From Crocinitomicaceae bacterium (GTDB taxonomy: Bacteria; Bacteroidota; Bacteroidia; Flavobacteriales_D; Crocinitomicaceae), in NCBI GenBank assembly GCA_016708105.1, contig JADJGJ010000002.1:62001-126000 (forward strand): DNA of 64,000 nt, given 5' to 3'. The notes below the pieces were generated by a model that was not told where the DNA came from, made no database searches, and saw nothing but the letters and a program-made list of their open reading frames with translations. The translations under genes were made by a program, and so were the position numbers. Positions 47,402-57,156 of the stretch are shown piece after piece. How positions within the stretch are numbered: position 1 is the first letter of the stretch; the number at the start of each line of letters is the position of its first letter.

Positions 47402-48709
47402 TTACTTCACACGCATAATTTTAGCACCTAAATTATTCAACCGCATATCAATGTTTTCATATCCGCGGTCAATTTGCTCAATGTTGTGTATAGTACTTTT
47501 TCCTTCTGCTGATAATGCCGCAATGAGCAATGCAACCCCGGCACGAATATCTGGTGATGTCATAGAAATACCTCTCAACCGATGTTCATGATTCATGCCA
47601 ATTACAGCCGCACGATGCGGATCACACAAAATAATTTGCGCACCCATATCAATAAGTTTATCTGTAAAAAATAAACGTGATTCAAACATTTTTTGATGAA
47701 TCAAAACGGCTCCTTTTGCTTGTGTTGCAACTACCAAAACAATGCTTAGCAAATCTGGCGTAAAACCAGGCCATGGCGCATCAGCAATGGTCAGAATGGA
47801 TCCGTCAATAAACGTATCTATCTTATAATTTTTTTGTGCGGGAATGAAAAGATCATCGCCTTTCAATTCCATTTGAATTCCTAATTTTCTGAATGTATCC
47901 GGAATGATACCAAGATTTGGATAGCTTACATCTTTAATTGTAATTTCAGATTGCGTCATGGCGGCTAAGCCAATGAAACTTCCAATCTCAATCATGTCAG
48001 GCAAAATGCGATGAAAACAACCACCAAGTGATTTCACCCCTTCAATCACCAGCATGTTAGACCCAATACCTGAAATTTTTGCACCCATGCTGTTTAGCAT
48101 TTTACACAATTGCTGCAAGTAAGGTTCACATGCAGCATTATAAATTGTGGTAGTGCCTTTAGCCAGCACGGCGGCCATGACAATATTTGCTGTTCCGGTA
48201 ACTGATGCTTCATCTAAATGCATGTATGTTCCGGTGAGTTTTTTTGCGTCTACGTGGTAATAATAATTTTGCGCATCATAGTTGAATTTTGCGCCAAGTT
48301 TTTGAAATCCTTCAAAGTGGGTATCCAATCTGCGTCTACCAATTTTATCTCCTCCGGGCTTTGGAATGAACGCTGTTCCAAACCTTGCCAATAGGGGTCC
48401 AACCACCATCACTGAACCGCGCAATGATGCAGCTCGTTTTGCATAATCATCTGATTTCAGATGTTCCAAATCAACATCAGCTGCCTTGAAAATATACGTG
48501 CCTTTCTCAACTTTTTCAACGCGCACACCCATTGCTTGCAAAAGGTTGATAAGCTTATTGACATCAACAATATCAGGAATGTTACTGATGGTAATTTTAT
48601 CTGGTGTAAGAAGTACGGCACATAAGATTTGCAATGCCTCGTTTTTTGCTCCCTGCGGATGAACTTCTCCTTTCAATGAGTATCCACCTTGAATTTCAAA
48701 TGCACCCAT
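47402..48709 (-). CDS. murA: UDP-N-acetylglucosamine 1-carboxyvinyltransferase, Asp variant
   Basis: This 435-residue cytoplasmic enzyme moves enolpyruvate from PEP to UDP-GlcNAc, the first committed step of peptidoglycan synthesis. The opening GGYSLKGEVHPQGAKNEALQ holds the conserved Lys-Asn pair, and the end has the GYENIDMRLNNLGAKI block. At the loop that carries Cys115 in E. coli MurA the sequence is KPGGDKIGRRRLDTHF, with Asp at residue 121. This substitution is known to give intrinsic fosfomycin resistance in other bacteria. It lies 5 bases after the DUF4290 gene, an arrangement I recall as common in Bacteroidota. Confidence 0.96.
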   Translation of the reverse strand: MGAFEIQGGYSLKGEVHPQGAKNEALQILCAVLLTPDKITISNIPDIVDVNKLINLLQAMGVRVEKVEKGTYIFKAADVDLEHLKSDDYAKRAASLRGSVMVVGPLLARFGTAFIPKPGGDKIGRRRLDTHFEGFQKLGAKFNYDAQNYYYHVDAKKLTGTYMHLDEASVTGTANIVMAAVLAKGTTTIYNAACEPYLQQLCKMLNSMGAKISGIGSNMLVIEGVKSLGGCFHRILPDMIEIGSFIGLAAMTQSEITIKDVSYPNLGIIPDTFRKLGIQMELKGDDLFIPAQKNYKIDTFIDGSILTIADAPWPGFTPDLLSIVLVVATQAKGAVLIHQKMFESRLFFTDKLIDMGAQIILCDPHRAAVIGMNHEHRLRGISMTSPDIRAGVALLIAALSAEGKSTIHNIEQIDRGYENIDMRLNNLGAKIMRVK

Positions 48710-48714
48710 GTTAA

Positions 48715-49431
48715 TCAGTTTGGTTTTTTAAAGTTTTGCTGTTGTCTTTGGTTTTGATTCTGCCCCTGATTGTTTCCTCCTCCGTTTTTATTCTTCTTTT
48801 TCTTCTTTTTATTTGCTCCGTTGAAATTTGTTTTCATTGGATTACCTTGCTGATTATTCTGACGCAAAATATCATTCGTGCCCGGTAAAAATGAAGTGTC
48901 TTCAAGTGTCAATTTTCCTTTAGATAACATTTTAAGATGATTCAAAATAACCTGATCTTCAACTGAGCTTGTATTAAAGGTTAAGTGAAAGCGTTTCATT
49001 AAACCGGCAATAATTTTTGACAAGGCTTTGCGCTCGTCATTATCAGGCAATGCACAGGCTTTTTCAATCATTTGCTGGACAATTTTTCCGTAGTGACCAA
49101 TTTTTATTTCACTCTGAGGATAACCAACAATTTTAGGTTTTTCTTCCAATGCCTCACGTGATGGCAAAGGGTAGGGTGAATCAACGTCTAATTGAAAATC
49201 AGACATGATGAAAAGATGCGTCCACAATTTTGGTTTGTATTCTTCAACATCACGTAACTGCGGGTTGAGTTCTCCCATCACTTTGATGATGGCATTGGCC
49301 ACCTTGTTGCGCTCTTCTTTTGAGGTGAGACTAACTGCGTGATCAATCATTTTTTGTACGTTACGCCCATATTCAGGAATGTGCATTTTAGGACGTATTG
49401 TATTGTATTCAAGCTGATGTATATTATCCAT
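48715..49431 (-). CDS. DUF4290 protein
   Basis: This is a 238-residue soluble protein. Residues 1-180 match the DUF4290 family as I recall it (YNTIRPKMHIPEYGRNVQKM, DVEEYKPKLWTHLFIMSDF, KIGHYGKIVQQMIEKA). The family seems confined to Bacteroidota and has no known function. The C-terminal 40 residues are a Lys- then Gln/Asn/Gly-rich tail (KKKKKKNKNGGG and similar), probably disordered and nucleic-acid- or surface-binding. It is the first gene of an operon with murA, with a promoter element 5 bases upstream. Confidence 0.88.
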   Translation of the reverse strand: MDNIHQLEYNTIRPKMHIPEYGRNVQKMIDHAVSLTSKEERNKVANAIIKVMGELNPQLRDVEEYKPKLWTHLFIMSDFQLDVDSPYPLPSREALEEKPKIVGYPQSEIKIGHYGKIVQQMIEKACALPDNDERKALSKIIAGLMKRFHLTFNTSSVEDQVILNHLKMLSKGKLTLEDTSFLPGTNDILRQNNQQGNPMKTNFNGANKKKKKKNKNGGGNNQGQNQNQRQQQNFKKPN

Positions 49432-49435
49432 ATAT

Positions 49436-49443
49436 CAAATGTA
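49436..49443 (-). promoter_or_regulatory. Bacteroidota -7 element for DUF4290-murA
   Basis: The minus strand reads TACATTTG, an exact consensus match, ending 4 bases before the ATG. This predicts a leaderless or nearly leaderless mRNA. Confidence 0.55.
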
Positions 49444-49609
49444 GTATTTTTTTACGAATTTTGTATTGTTTCAATGGTATGAAGGCCGTTAGTGAATCAG
49501 GAAAATCATCTAAGAAGGGGGTGAGGTATTTCAGGAGTGAGCTTATTATAAAATACCAGGCCGAAACAACGGGAGTCAACTAGCATCGGGTTAGCAGGAT
49601 TTTATACTC

Positions 49610-50122
49610 TTAAGTATACATGTAGGGTTCATTCTGATCAACCATTGTTCGAATATTTTCAAGCACCTGTTTCATATATTTTTTCCAAAATAGTTTTGCA
49701 AATAACCAGGCGATCGGGAATAGAAAAACATTGCGCGAATGCAAGGTGTAGGTGTAGTCAATTTGAATTTTATTGTCTTCAACTTGGGTAGTTTGCCACT
49801 CACCGACAAATTTATAGAAGCCCAGCATCCATGCTTGAAAATCATCTACCTGAATTTTCCAGTACTTGTTTTCTATTCTCTCTAACACATGATCAACAGA
49901 TGCAAATCCTCCTTTTTGTGTCCATGATTTTGCAGTGTATACTTTTTTTGACGAGCCGGGCTGTCCCCAATTTGTATCGTCTGTGGTGTGTGTAATTTTT
50001 GGCATAGGACCACACCCCGTATGTACCTTTGTAACGTCACACAGCATGGGCGTTTTGAATGCTCGTTCAAGTGAACAATGATAGAAGGTTTTCCGATGAA
50101 TTTTAAATTTTATATCTGGCAT
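49610..50122 (-). CDS. SRPBCC-like hypothetical protein
   Basis: This 170-residue protein has no signal peptide. The layout (IHRKTFYHCSLERAF start, beta strands with W and T, and a long C-terminal helix WKKYMKQVLENIRTMVD) resembles the SRPBCC/START-like ligand-binding fold. A hydrophobic LFPIAWLFAKLFW segment precedes the helix. Function is unknown. It is separated from its neighbours by ordinary gaps and probably has its own promoter. Confidence 0.7.
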   Translation of the reverse strand: MPDIKFKIHRKTFYHCSLERAFKTPMLCDVTKVHTGCGPMPKITHTTDDTNWGQPGSSKKVYTAKSWTQKGGFASVDHVLERIENKYWKIQVDDFQAWMLGFYKFVGEWQTTQVEDNKIQIDYTYTLHSRNVFLFPIAWLFAKLFWKKYMKQVLENIRTMVDQNEPYMYT

Positions 50123-50180
50123 TACTGAGGCATATATTCTTTAAAGATGCAAAGATTTATTTAGTCTCGAATTTCACCAA

Positions 50181-50897
50181 TCAATCACCCAATTCAAAAT
50201 AAAAACCTATCTGAAAAAAATCTCGTCCTGTTTCATCGTTGATTTGATAGTCAAATTGATGAATATAGCCTAACTGAATCTTGAGTGAATGTGCGTTGCG
50301 ATAGCTTATATGAAATGCCATCCGGTTCCGCTCAAAATAGGGTTCAACTTGGGTGAAAAATACTTCATTGCTGGCGGCAATTTGAAATGGTTTATACCCA
50401 TTCTGCTCTTTACCGAATGGCAAAATAATACCTAAGCGATACCTGAATCTGTTCCGATATCCATTACTTGTAAAACGGAATTCTGCCCGATATCTTTGTT
50501 CTATTTTAAATATACCCAATTTTTGTGTGAGAATAACTTGGGGCCACAACCTGAACTCATCATTGTTTTTTGGTGTAACAAAATTTCCTCCTTCTTTATA
50601 GGTTTGGTAAGTGCCGGCGGCTAGAGTGAAATTTATATTTTCAGTTGGTTGGTACTGTACACCTCCCTTGAATTCGTAATAATGAAAATGGTTGTAAAAA
50701 CGCAGTGAACGCAACTGACTCTCTGAAAAAATTTCCCACTTTTTATTTATGTTGTACTCTAAGTGTAGAATATTCCATGAACCAAGTCCATTGTCTTGTG
50801 AATAAACGTAAATTGACTTAGTAAAAAGGACAAGCATACATAGCACTATACATGCGACACGGAATAGAACTACCTTTTTTATCCGAAAAAAAATCAT
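50181..50897 (-). CDS. DUF2490 outer-membrane protein
   Basis: This 238-residue protein has an N-terminal signal (VACIVLCMLVLFTKSIYVYS). The mature part starts NGLGSWNILHLEYNINKKWE and continues with strands ending in RAEFRFTSNGYRNRFRYRLG and FFQIGFYFELGD. These are the conserved parts of DUF2490, a barrel-like family found in Bacteroidota and Proteobacteria. Its role is unknown. No operon partner is evident. Confidence 0.82.
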   Translation of the reverse strand: MIFFRIKKVVLFRVACIVLCMLVLFTKSIYVYSQDNGLGSWNILHLEYNINKKWEIFSESQLRSLRFYNHFHYYEFKGGVQYQPTENINFTLAAGTYQTYKEGGNFVTPKNNDEFRLWPQVILTQKLGIFKIEQRYRAEFRFTSNGYRNRFRYRLGIILPFGKEQNGYKPFQIAASNEVFFTQVEPYFERNRMAFHISYRNAHSLKIQLGYIHQFDYQINDETGRDFFQIGFYFELGD

Positions 50898-51043
50898 ACA
50901 AAATTAAATTTGTGTGAAGATTGAATCTCTACTATTCAAGTTTATTCTGCTGAGCATTCGCTTCATTGATAGTTGCGCTAAAGCTAATTGTATTTGTTTG
51001 TGCATTGTGATTACTAACATACTCAGTTCGCTATTCAAGATTT

Positions 51044-51886
51044 TCAAATCTCAATTCCAATAACACATACATCATCTATTTGTTCTTGTTTCCCTTTCCA
51101 GTTTTGATATGAAAGTTGCAGTTCTTTTTTCTGCTTTTCCATTGACATGGGATAAATAGATGTCAACAAATTGCGAAACCGTTCACGGTTGAATTTTTTT
51201 ACATTTTCACCACCGAACTGATCCGTGTATCCATCAGAAAATAAATAGAATTTGTCACCTTGTTGCAAATCAGTTTCTATTGTTTCAAAAATTTTATTTG
51301 ATGTGCTGTATCCAATGCTGTCAGGTCCTTTTTTGAACTCCATTAAGGATCCGTTGCGCACTAATAAAAGTGGCCTTCCGGCTGCGCAGAATGAGCCTTT
51401 GCCGCTTTGCAGATTGAATTTACAAAAGATGATATCCATACCGTCACGCATGGTGCCTTCAGTTAAATTTTCATTGAATAAACTCACCAATTCATGATCA
51501 AGTAATGAAACAATTTTTGCCGGATCAGTCAAGCCCTCAATTCGTATTAATTGTCTGAGCAAGGTGTTGCCCGCAATATTGACCAATGCACCGGGCACAC
51601 CATGCCCTGTACAATCAGCTACTGCAAAATAGATTTCATTGTGATATTGGTAAATCCAATAAAAATCTCCGCTTACAATATCTTTTGGTTGAAACATGAC
51701 AAAAGCATTATGGAAAGCATTTGTAAAAAGTCGCTCGTTTGGTAAAATAGAGCGTTGTAAACTGCCTGCATAACGAATGCTCTCTTCCATTTCAAGAGAG
51801 CGAGCCTCAAGTAGTGCCAGCCGTTCTGATAAACTGGCATCTGACAAAAGAGTGGTAGAACCGGATTCCATGGCCATTGTTTCCAT
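51044..51886 (-). CDS. Soluble SpoIIE-type (PP2C) phosphatase
   Basis: This 280-residue cytoplasmic phosphatase has only a short N-terminal coiled coil (LALLEARSLEMEESIRYAGS). The catalytic domain has QPKDIVSGDFYWIYQ, ADCTGHGVPGALVNI, RDGMDIIF, FSDGYTDQFGGENV and IDDVCVIGIEI. It lacks a sensor module, unlike the other four copies, so it must be controlled by a partner or by its own coiled coil. No kinase or STAS gene is adjacent. The start could be any of three closely spaced Met codons. Confidence 0.92.
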   Translation of the reverse strand: METMAMESGSTTLLSDASLSERLALLEARSLEMEESIRYAGSLQRSILPNERLFTNAFHNAFVMFQPKDIVSGDFYWIYQYHNEIYFAVADCTGHGVPGALVNIAGNTLLRQLIRIEGLTDPAKIVSLLDHELVSLFNENLTEGTMRDGMDIIFCKFNLQSGKGSFCAAGRPLLLVRNGSLMEFKKGPDSIGYSTSNKIFETIETDLQQGDKFYLFSDGYTDQFGGENVKKFNRERFRNLLTSIYPMSMEKQKKELQLSYQNWKGKQEQIDDVCVIGIEI

Positions 51887-52097
51887 GACATTTAATTGTG
51901 ATTGATTTTTACTTAACGATTTTGCTGTATTGAAACGGACCAGCTGTCCACCTTTGCAACTTATCTGGAATTACCAGACAATATTAAAGCCATTCACCGC
52001 AAAGGGAATAAAACTGCGGCGATAACGATTGGTATATGTGCAAATTTGTCTCATGAACAGCTCAAAAGTAGAAATAATTCAATTGGAAAATGCCTGA

Positions 52098-54778
52098 CTA
52101 AGGATAATTTTTCTGATAGAACTCTTTGTATGCATCAAGTTCTTTGCTGTTGAGTAGGGTAGAAAAATTCACTTGATTGATTAGATAGCCTTCATAATCA
52201 GTAGCCATAGTGCCAATTATACTGCCTGCTGTGGATGATTTATAAGTGGCAACCCATTGTTTTCCTTCATCTAACTGAAGGAATGTTTTCACCACCAACA
52301 ACTGATACTTATCACCCAAAGCCGTATTGATGACAGTGTAGCGTTTTGATCTGAAATACTCGTTGTTGAAGTTGGCTAATTTAATTTTGCTTGCCTCAGT
52401 TCCGCCGGCTTCAGTTGGTATTACTACAATAAAAAAGTACTCACCATCTGAAGTGTATTTATACAAACTGGTGTCTTTATCAGGATCAACAATAGCACCA
52501 CCTGCGTATATTTTATCTAAATAAATTTTTGCCTGTTTTCCCTCCTCGCTTTCAGGCGCAAGGTTATATAATTCTTGTAACGGACTGGCAATAGCCTCAA
52601 CGTTACCCGGACTTGTTTTACTTATTGCAAAAGCCTTCAGCAAATAATATTTGTACAAATATTTGTTTTGTCTGTCATAGGTGATTACTTCATTACAGCG
52701 CGCTATTACTGCACCGTAATAGCGCATTTTATAATCACTCAATACCTGAGAATAATCGTTCAGTTCTTTTTTGTTTTCTTCTTCTTTTTTACGCAAATAA
52801 TCAGGATCGTTTACCACTTTGGCAATTTCAGAATCAGGGTATCTTGTCAATATCATCTGTTTGTACTTATCTGCCTCTGATGACCCTTGTTTAATATAGA
52901 TAAGATATAATTGATACATCGCTTCAAGCACTCTTGGGTGTTCAATGCCACGATCAATAACTTGGTTGAAATAATAAATAGCATCTGTTTCCTCTTTTAG
53001 TTGCTCTTTATAAATTACACCCAACATGTACAGAGAATTCATCAAGCGATTATCCGAAGAATCTTTTGCACCTTGTGTAAGCGGAATATCTTTCATTAAA
53101 TCAGCCACCGTGAGTGAATCTTTTTTACCTCCGCCTGATGTGTTTGTTGCACTGGTATCTTCGTCAAATGATACACTGTTTTTATCACTTCGTCTCCAAT
53201 TGTCTTCCAACGGACGCGTACCCCACTGTGCTCTGAAATCATTGAACCCGCTGCCACGTACTTTAGAATTATAGAAATACCACTTTGACCCATCACCTGC
53301 ATCATTGGTTTGACTGTTTACTTTTGTTTGGGTTGCTAATAATCTTTCTTGTTCTTGTTGCTTGCGCAATTTTTCTGCTTCAAGTAAATCTTTTAAGGTT
53401 TGCTCCAGAAATTTTTCTCTGCTAACGGGATCCATGTCAGCAATGCGTTGCACGCTGTCCTCAAACATTACTGTTTCATAGTGAAAAACCAAATCTTCTA
53501 AGCCATCAGCTTTGCTTTTTATCGCAGGATAATCTTCATATTCTTCAGGCATTACTTTAACACAACTGTCATAATATTTTTGTGCTTTGATATAATCTTG
53601 TTCATTAAAATGCAGATCAGCCAGCCGCAGATAACTGATGCCTTTTTGACGATCATTTTTAACTGACCAGTATACTGAACTTGAATAATTTGTTTTAGCT
53701 GATGGAACATCACCATCCTTCATGTCTAATTCGGCCAAGGCATAATAAATCTGATCTTTGTACTCTGCATTCTTTTCATCGCGCAGCATTTTATGAAGTT
53801 CCTTGCGGATATCTTCTCCACCAGATGTTGCAGCCAGCGCACGATTAATTTTTGCTTGGAATTGCATTTCATAAGGCGCTGATGAGTGTGCCACTTTGTT
53901 ATAATAATTTACGGCCATTACACCATCACCCATGCGTTGATATAATTGTGCCAACACAAACATATAACGGGCTTTTAGTTTTCTGTTATGACATGTTTCA
54001 ATGGCTAATTCAAGATTTTCAATGGCGGGTTTATACTGTTCTTGTTGAATATATAAATCAGCCATGGTTGCATAGTAGTCTGACTCTAGTCTTTTTGGAA
54101 AAATAGCGGGTTCTTTGATGCCTTTTTTCTTATTTTTCTTTTTAGCGCTGCGATTTTTTTTCCTGTCACTGAGTTTTTCACCAAGTTTTCTGTCACGCAA
54201 TTCCTCTGCATTTTTCATGGAAATTTCTACCTGGGTAAGTATGCGTTTTGCTTCAGGATAGTTGCCCAATGCAATATAAGTGCGCGCCAGCCAAATTTGC
54301 GCTTCATACACTGACTCTTCACCTTGATATACTTTCTGAACGTATTCAAATTTTTGTGCAGCTAATAAATATTCTCTTTTATAAAAATGTGCTTGAGCAA
54401 TTACCAACCAGTTGTCATCAATCCATCGGCAGTATTCTTCATTTTGTTTTTTCTTGCCTTGCATGGGCATGCTGTGGCGCAGAATTACCTTCTCACATTT
54501 TTCAATGGCTTTGTCCATTTGAGGGTAAAGTGCCGGAGCATCTTTTTCTGATGGATATACAATGAGCGGAATAATGTCATAATACGCATCAGTGTACCCG
54601 CTGCGGTAAGAGAGCAAAGTTTCATCAATAATAACACCTGCATTGTAGTAACCGTTGAAGCGTGCGGTCATGTTATGGAAACCGCGGTTAATGGCAACAT
54701 TTTTTCAGTTGAACATGATCCAAGCACAACCAATAGGATGATTGCAATATAATTGGATATGTCTTTTAGTACTTTCAT
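52098..54778 (-). CDS. PorW/SprE-like T9SS lipoprotein, frameshifted near N-terminus
   Basis: The long frame from 54671 encodes 857 residues of TPR repeats (about 90-420 and again 550-780) with a basic, low-complexity segment (KKNRSAKKKNKKKG). It resembles PorW/SprE, a periplasmic outer-membrane lipoprotein needed for type IX secretion. Its in-frame start lacks a signal. An ATG at 54778 opens MKVLKDISNYIAIILLVVLG, then SCSTEK, a clear lipobox with Cys22. That frame stops 14 codons after Cys22. Adding one A to the A6 run (T6 on the plus strand, 54700-54705) joins the two as STEKNVAINRGFHNMTARFN, which fits the family. It is either a sequencing error, a mutation, or slippage. Confidence 0.85.
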
Positions 54779-54828
54779 TTAGCTGCCGCCGATTTGTATT
54801 AACTGCAAAACGCCAAAATTATTTTAAA

Positions 54829-55593
54829 TTATTCAATCAACACGTCCTTTAGCACTTGAATTAAATTTTCAGGTTGTTCAATAAACCCCATGTGCCCGCA
54901 GTTTGCTAAAGTAAATACACTTGGTTTAATACGCAGTTTTTCAAGTTCTTGATCTAACAGACTAACAGGTATTACCGGGTCATTATCTCCTTGAATCATG
55001 ATCACCTCATTGTCGTTCATTTGATCATACGCCCCGTGGCGATCACGTAAACCCCGCGTTGCAGCAATGATTTCTGATACCGGTATTTTGTCTGCTCTTT
55101 CAATCAGTCTGTCAATATGCTCTCTTCTGAATTCTCGGTTTTGTGGTGCAAATAAATTGGGAATAGCCTCATTTAAAAACAGGCGCCGTGATTTTTCAAC
55201 TACTTCACACACGCGGTCTCTGTCTTTTTTTTTCTCCTCAGAATCAGCCCAGAAATTAGAATGGAGTAGTATTAATTTTTTCAGCGGTGACATTTTCTTC
55301 AGCGCTAGTCCGACATAACCACCCATTGAATGACCAATGATGATGGGGTGATGGATTTTTTCACGGATGATCAGATCTTGTATCCCCCAGGCCATCTCTT
55401 GCATGCTGCATTTTTCTCCCTCAAATCGTGAATTACCATGACAAGGCAAATCAGGCATATAGCAGGTGAAACCGGCATTGACAAAGGTTGGGAAAACAGA
55501 ATACCAGATGGTGTGATCTTCAAGAAAACCATGTAGAAATATCAGTGCGGGTCCGGTTCCGGATTGTTTGACGAACAAAGGTTTAGATGACAT
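54829..55593 (-). CDS. Alpha/beta hydrolase
   Basis: This 254-residue cytoplasmic protein is of the usual length for the family. The oxyanion-hole segment is LIFLHGFLEDH, the nucleophile elbow is IIGHSMGGY, and the other catalytic residues are the Asp in QGDNDPVIP and the His in CGHMGFIEQPEN. The substrate cannot be read from sequence; esterase or C-C hydrolase are both possible. The gene starts 3 bases after pepP ends, so the two are an operon. Confidence 0.9.
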   Translation of the reverse strand: MSSKPLFVKQSGTGPALIFLHGFLEDHTIWYSVFPTFVNAGFTCYMPDLPCHGNSRFEGEKCSMQEMAWGIQDLIIREKIHHPIIIGHSMGGYVGLALKKMSPLKKLILLHSNFWADSEEKKKDRDRVCEVVEKSRRLFLNEAIPNLFAPQNREFRREHIDRLIERADKIPVSEIIAATRGLRDRHGAYDQMNDNEVIMIQGDNDPVIPVSLLDQELEKLRIKPSVFTLANCGHMGFIEQPENLIQVLKDVLIE

Positions 55594-55596
55594 CTC

Positions 55597-56916
55597 TTAT
55601 CCTTTGTTGGTCTTTTTCTTTTTTGAGGCATTCATCAATTCTTCAATATGATCAGCTTCAATAGGGATATTTCTCATCAGATTAAACGGACTGCCTTTCT
55701 TTTGAACAACCACGTTATCTTCTAATCTGATTCCCAAATTTTCTTCAGGAATATAAATTCCGGGCTCAACAGTAAATACCATGCCTGCCTTGAGAGGTTC
55801 AGTCCACAAGCCAACATCATGTGTGTCTAATCCCAGAAAATGGGAAGTGCCATGCATGAAATATTTTTTGAACGCCGGCCAAGCAGGATCTTGTTTTTTA
55901 ATATCCGTTTTATCAATCAGTTTTAATCCTAACAATTCTTTTTCCATGAGTTTACCTACTTCAATATGATAGTCGGCGAGAATGGTACCTGGCACTAATA
56001 ATTTGGTGGCATTATTTTTTACGCGCAGCACGGCGTTATACACATCTTTTTGTCTTTTAGTAAACTTACCATTCACCGGAACGCAGCGAGTCAGGTCAGA
56101 TGCATAGTTGGCATATTCTGCAGCAAAGTCCATCAGAATTACATCTCCATCTTTACATTGTTTATTGTTTTCAATATAATGTAATACGCAGGCATTTTTA
56201 CCTGATCCAAGAATGGGTGTGTATGCAAAACCTTTTGAGCGGTGGCGAATGAATTCATGAATAATCTCAGCTTCAATTTCGTATTCCCACACATTAGGTT
56301 TAATAAAATCAAGAATGCGTCTGAAGCCTTTTTCAGTAATATCACAGGCTTGTTGCATCAGATCTAATTCTTCTTTTTCTTTTATTGAGCGCAACCGATG
56401 CATGATAGGTGCACTTTTTTTGTAAGTGTGCGCAGGGTAATGTTTTTTCAGGCGGCGAATAAAACGATCTTCCCTTGTTTCAGTCTCAGAATATCGTCTT
56501 GTATGCTCGTTGGTATTAATATAGACACTCTCAGCTTGAGCCATTATCGTTTTTAAAACGGTTTCAAATTGCGAAAGCCAAAATACATTTTTAATTCCAG
56601 ATGTTTGAAAAGCAGCTTCTTTAGTAAGTTTTTCACCTTCCCAAATCGCAATGGTCTCACTGGTTTCTCTTAAAAACAACATTTCACGATGTGCAGTATT
56701 AAAGGCATCAGGACAAATGACCAGAATGCTCTCTTCTTGATCAACGCCTGAGAGATAAAAAATATCACGGTGTTGATGGAATGGTAAGGTACTGTCAGCA
56801 CTAACCGGATAAATATCATTAGAATTGAAAAAGGCAACAGAATTTGGCGCAAGGGCTTTGACAAACTTGGCGCGGTTTCTTACAAACAGATCTTTTGAGA
56901 TAGAATGATACTTCAT
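55597..56916 (-). CDS. pepP: Xaa-Pro aminopeptidase (M24B family)
   Basis: This 439-residue peptidase removes N-terminal residues that precede proline. The N-terminal creatinase-like domain contains FLRETSETIAIWEGEKL. The C-terminal pita-bread domain holds the dimetal ligands: Asp in LMDFAAEYANYASDLTR (two positions), His in HGTSHFLGLDTHDVG, Glu in EPGIYIPEE and Glu in RLEDNVVV. It has no signal peptide and is cytoplasmic. It is the first gene of an operon with the alpha/beta hydrolase. Confidence 0.95.
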   Translation of the reverse strand: MKYHSISKDLFVRNRAKFVKALAPNSVAFFNSNDIYPVSADSTLPFHQHRDIFYLSGVDQEESILVICPDAFNTAHREMLFLRETSETIAIWEGEKLTKEAAFQTSGIKNVFWLSQFETVLKTIMAQAESVYINTNEHTRRYSETETREDRFIRRLKKHYPAHTYKKSAPIMHRLRSIKEKEELDLMQQACDITEKGFRRILDFIKPNVWEYEIEAEIIHEFIRHRSKGFAYTPILGSGKNACVLHYIENNKQCKDGDVILMDFAAEYANYASDLTRCVPVNGKFTKRQKDVYNAVLRVKNNATKLLVPGTILADYHIEVGKLMEKELLGLKLIDKTDIKKQDPAWPAFKKYFMHGTSHFLGLDTHDVGLWTEPLKAGMVFTVEPGIYIPEENLGIRLEDNVVVQKKGSPFNLMRNIPIEADHIEELMNASKKKKTNKG

Positions 56917-57101
56917 GTAACTGAATTTAATGATACTGGTACGGTGCAGTGTTTCTTATAAAATTCCAATATCGATTTAATATTAAATGTGATACACTGC
57001 AAACAGGCGTCTAAGTTACATTTTTGTATATTTTATCAGAGTGTTAAGGCAGATTAATTTTCTTTGATCAGATAAAATTCTAAGAAAACAAGTTAATAGG
57101 C

Positions 57102-57131
57102 TTGATAATTCAGGATAACTGACTACATTTG
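57102..57131 (+). promoter_or_regulatory. Bacteroidota sigma-A promoter for prs
   Basis: TTG at 57102-57104, exactly 19 bases, then TACATTTG at 57124-57131 match the Bacteroidota consensus TTG-N19-TAnnTTTG. The prs ATG lies 25 bases downstream. This is the best promoter match in the window. Confidence 0.8.
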
Positions 57132-57156
57132 CACCCTCAAAAAAGCGTGATATAAC

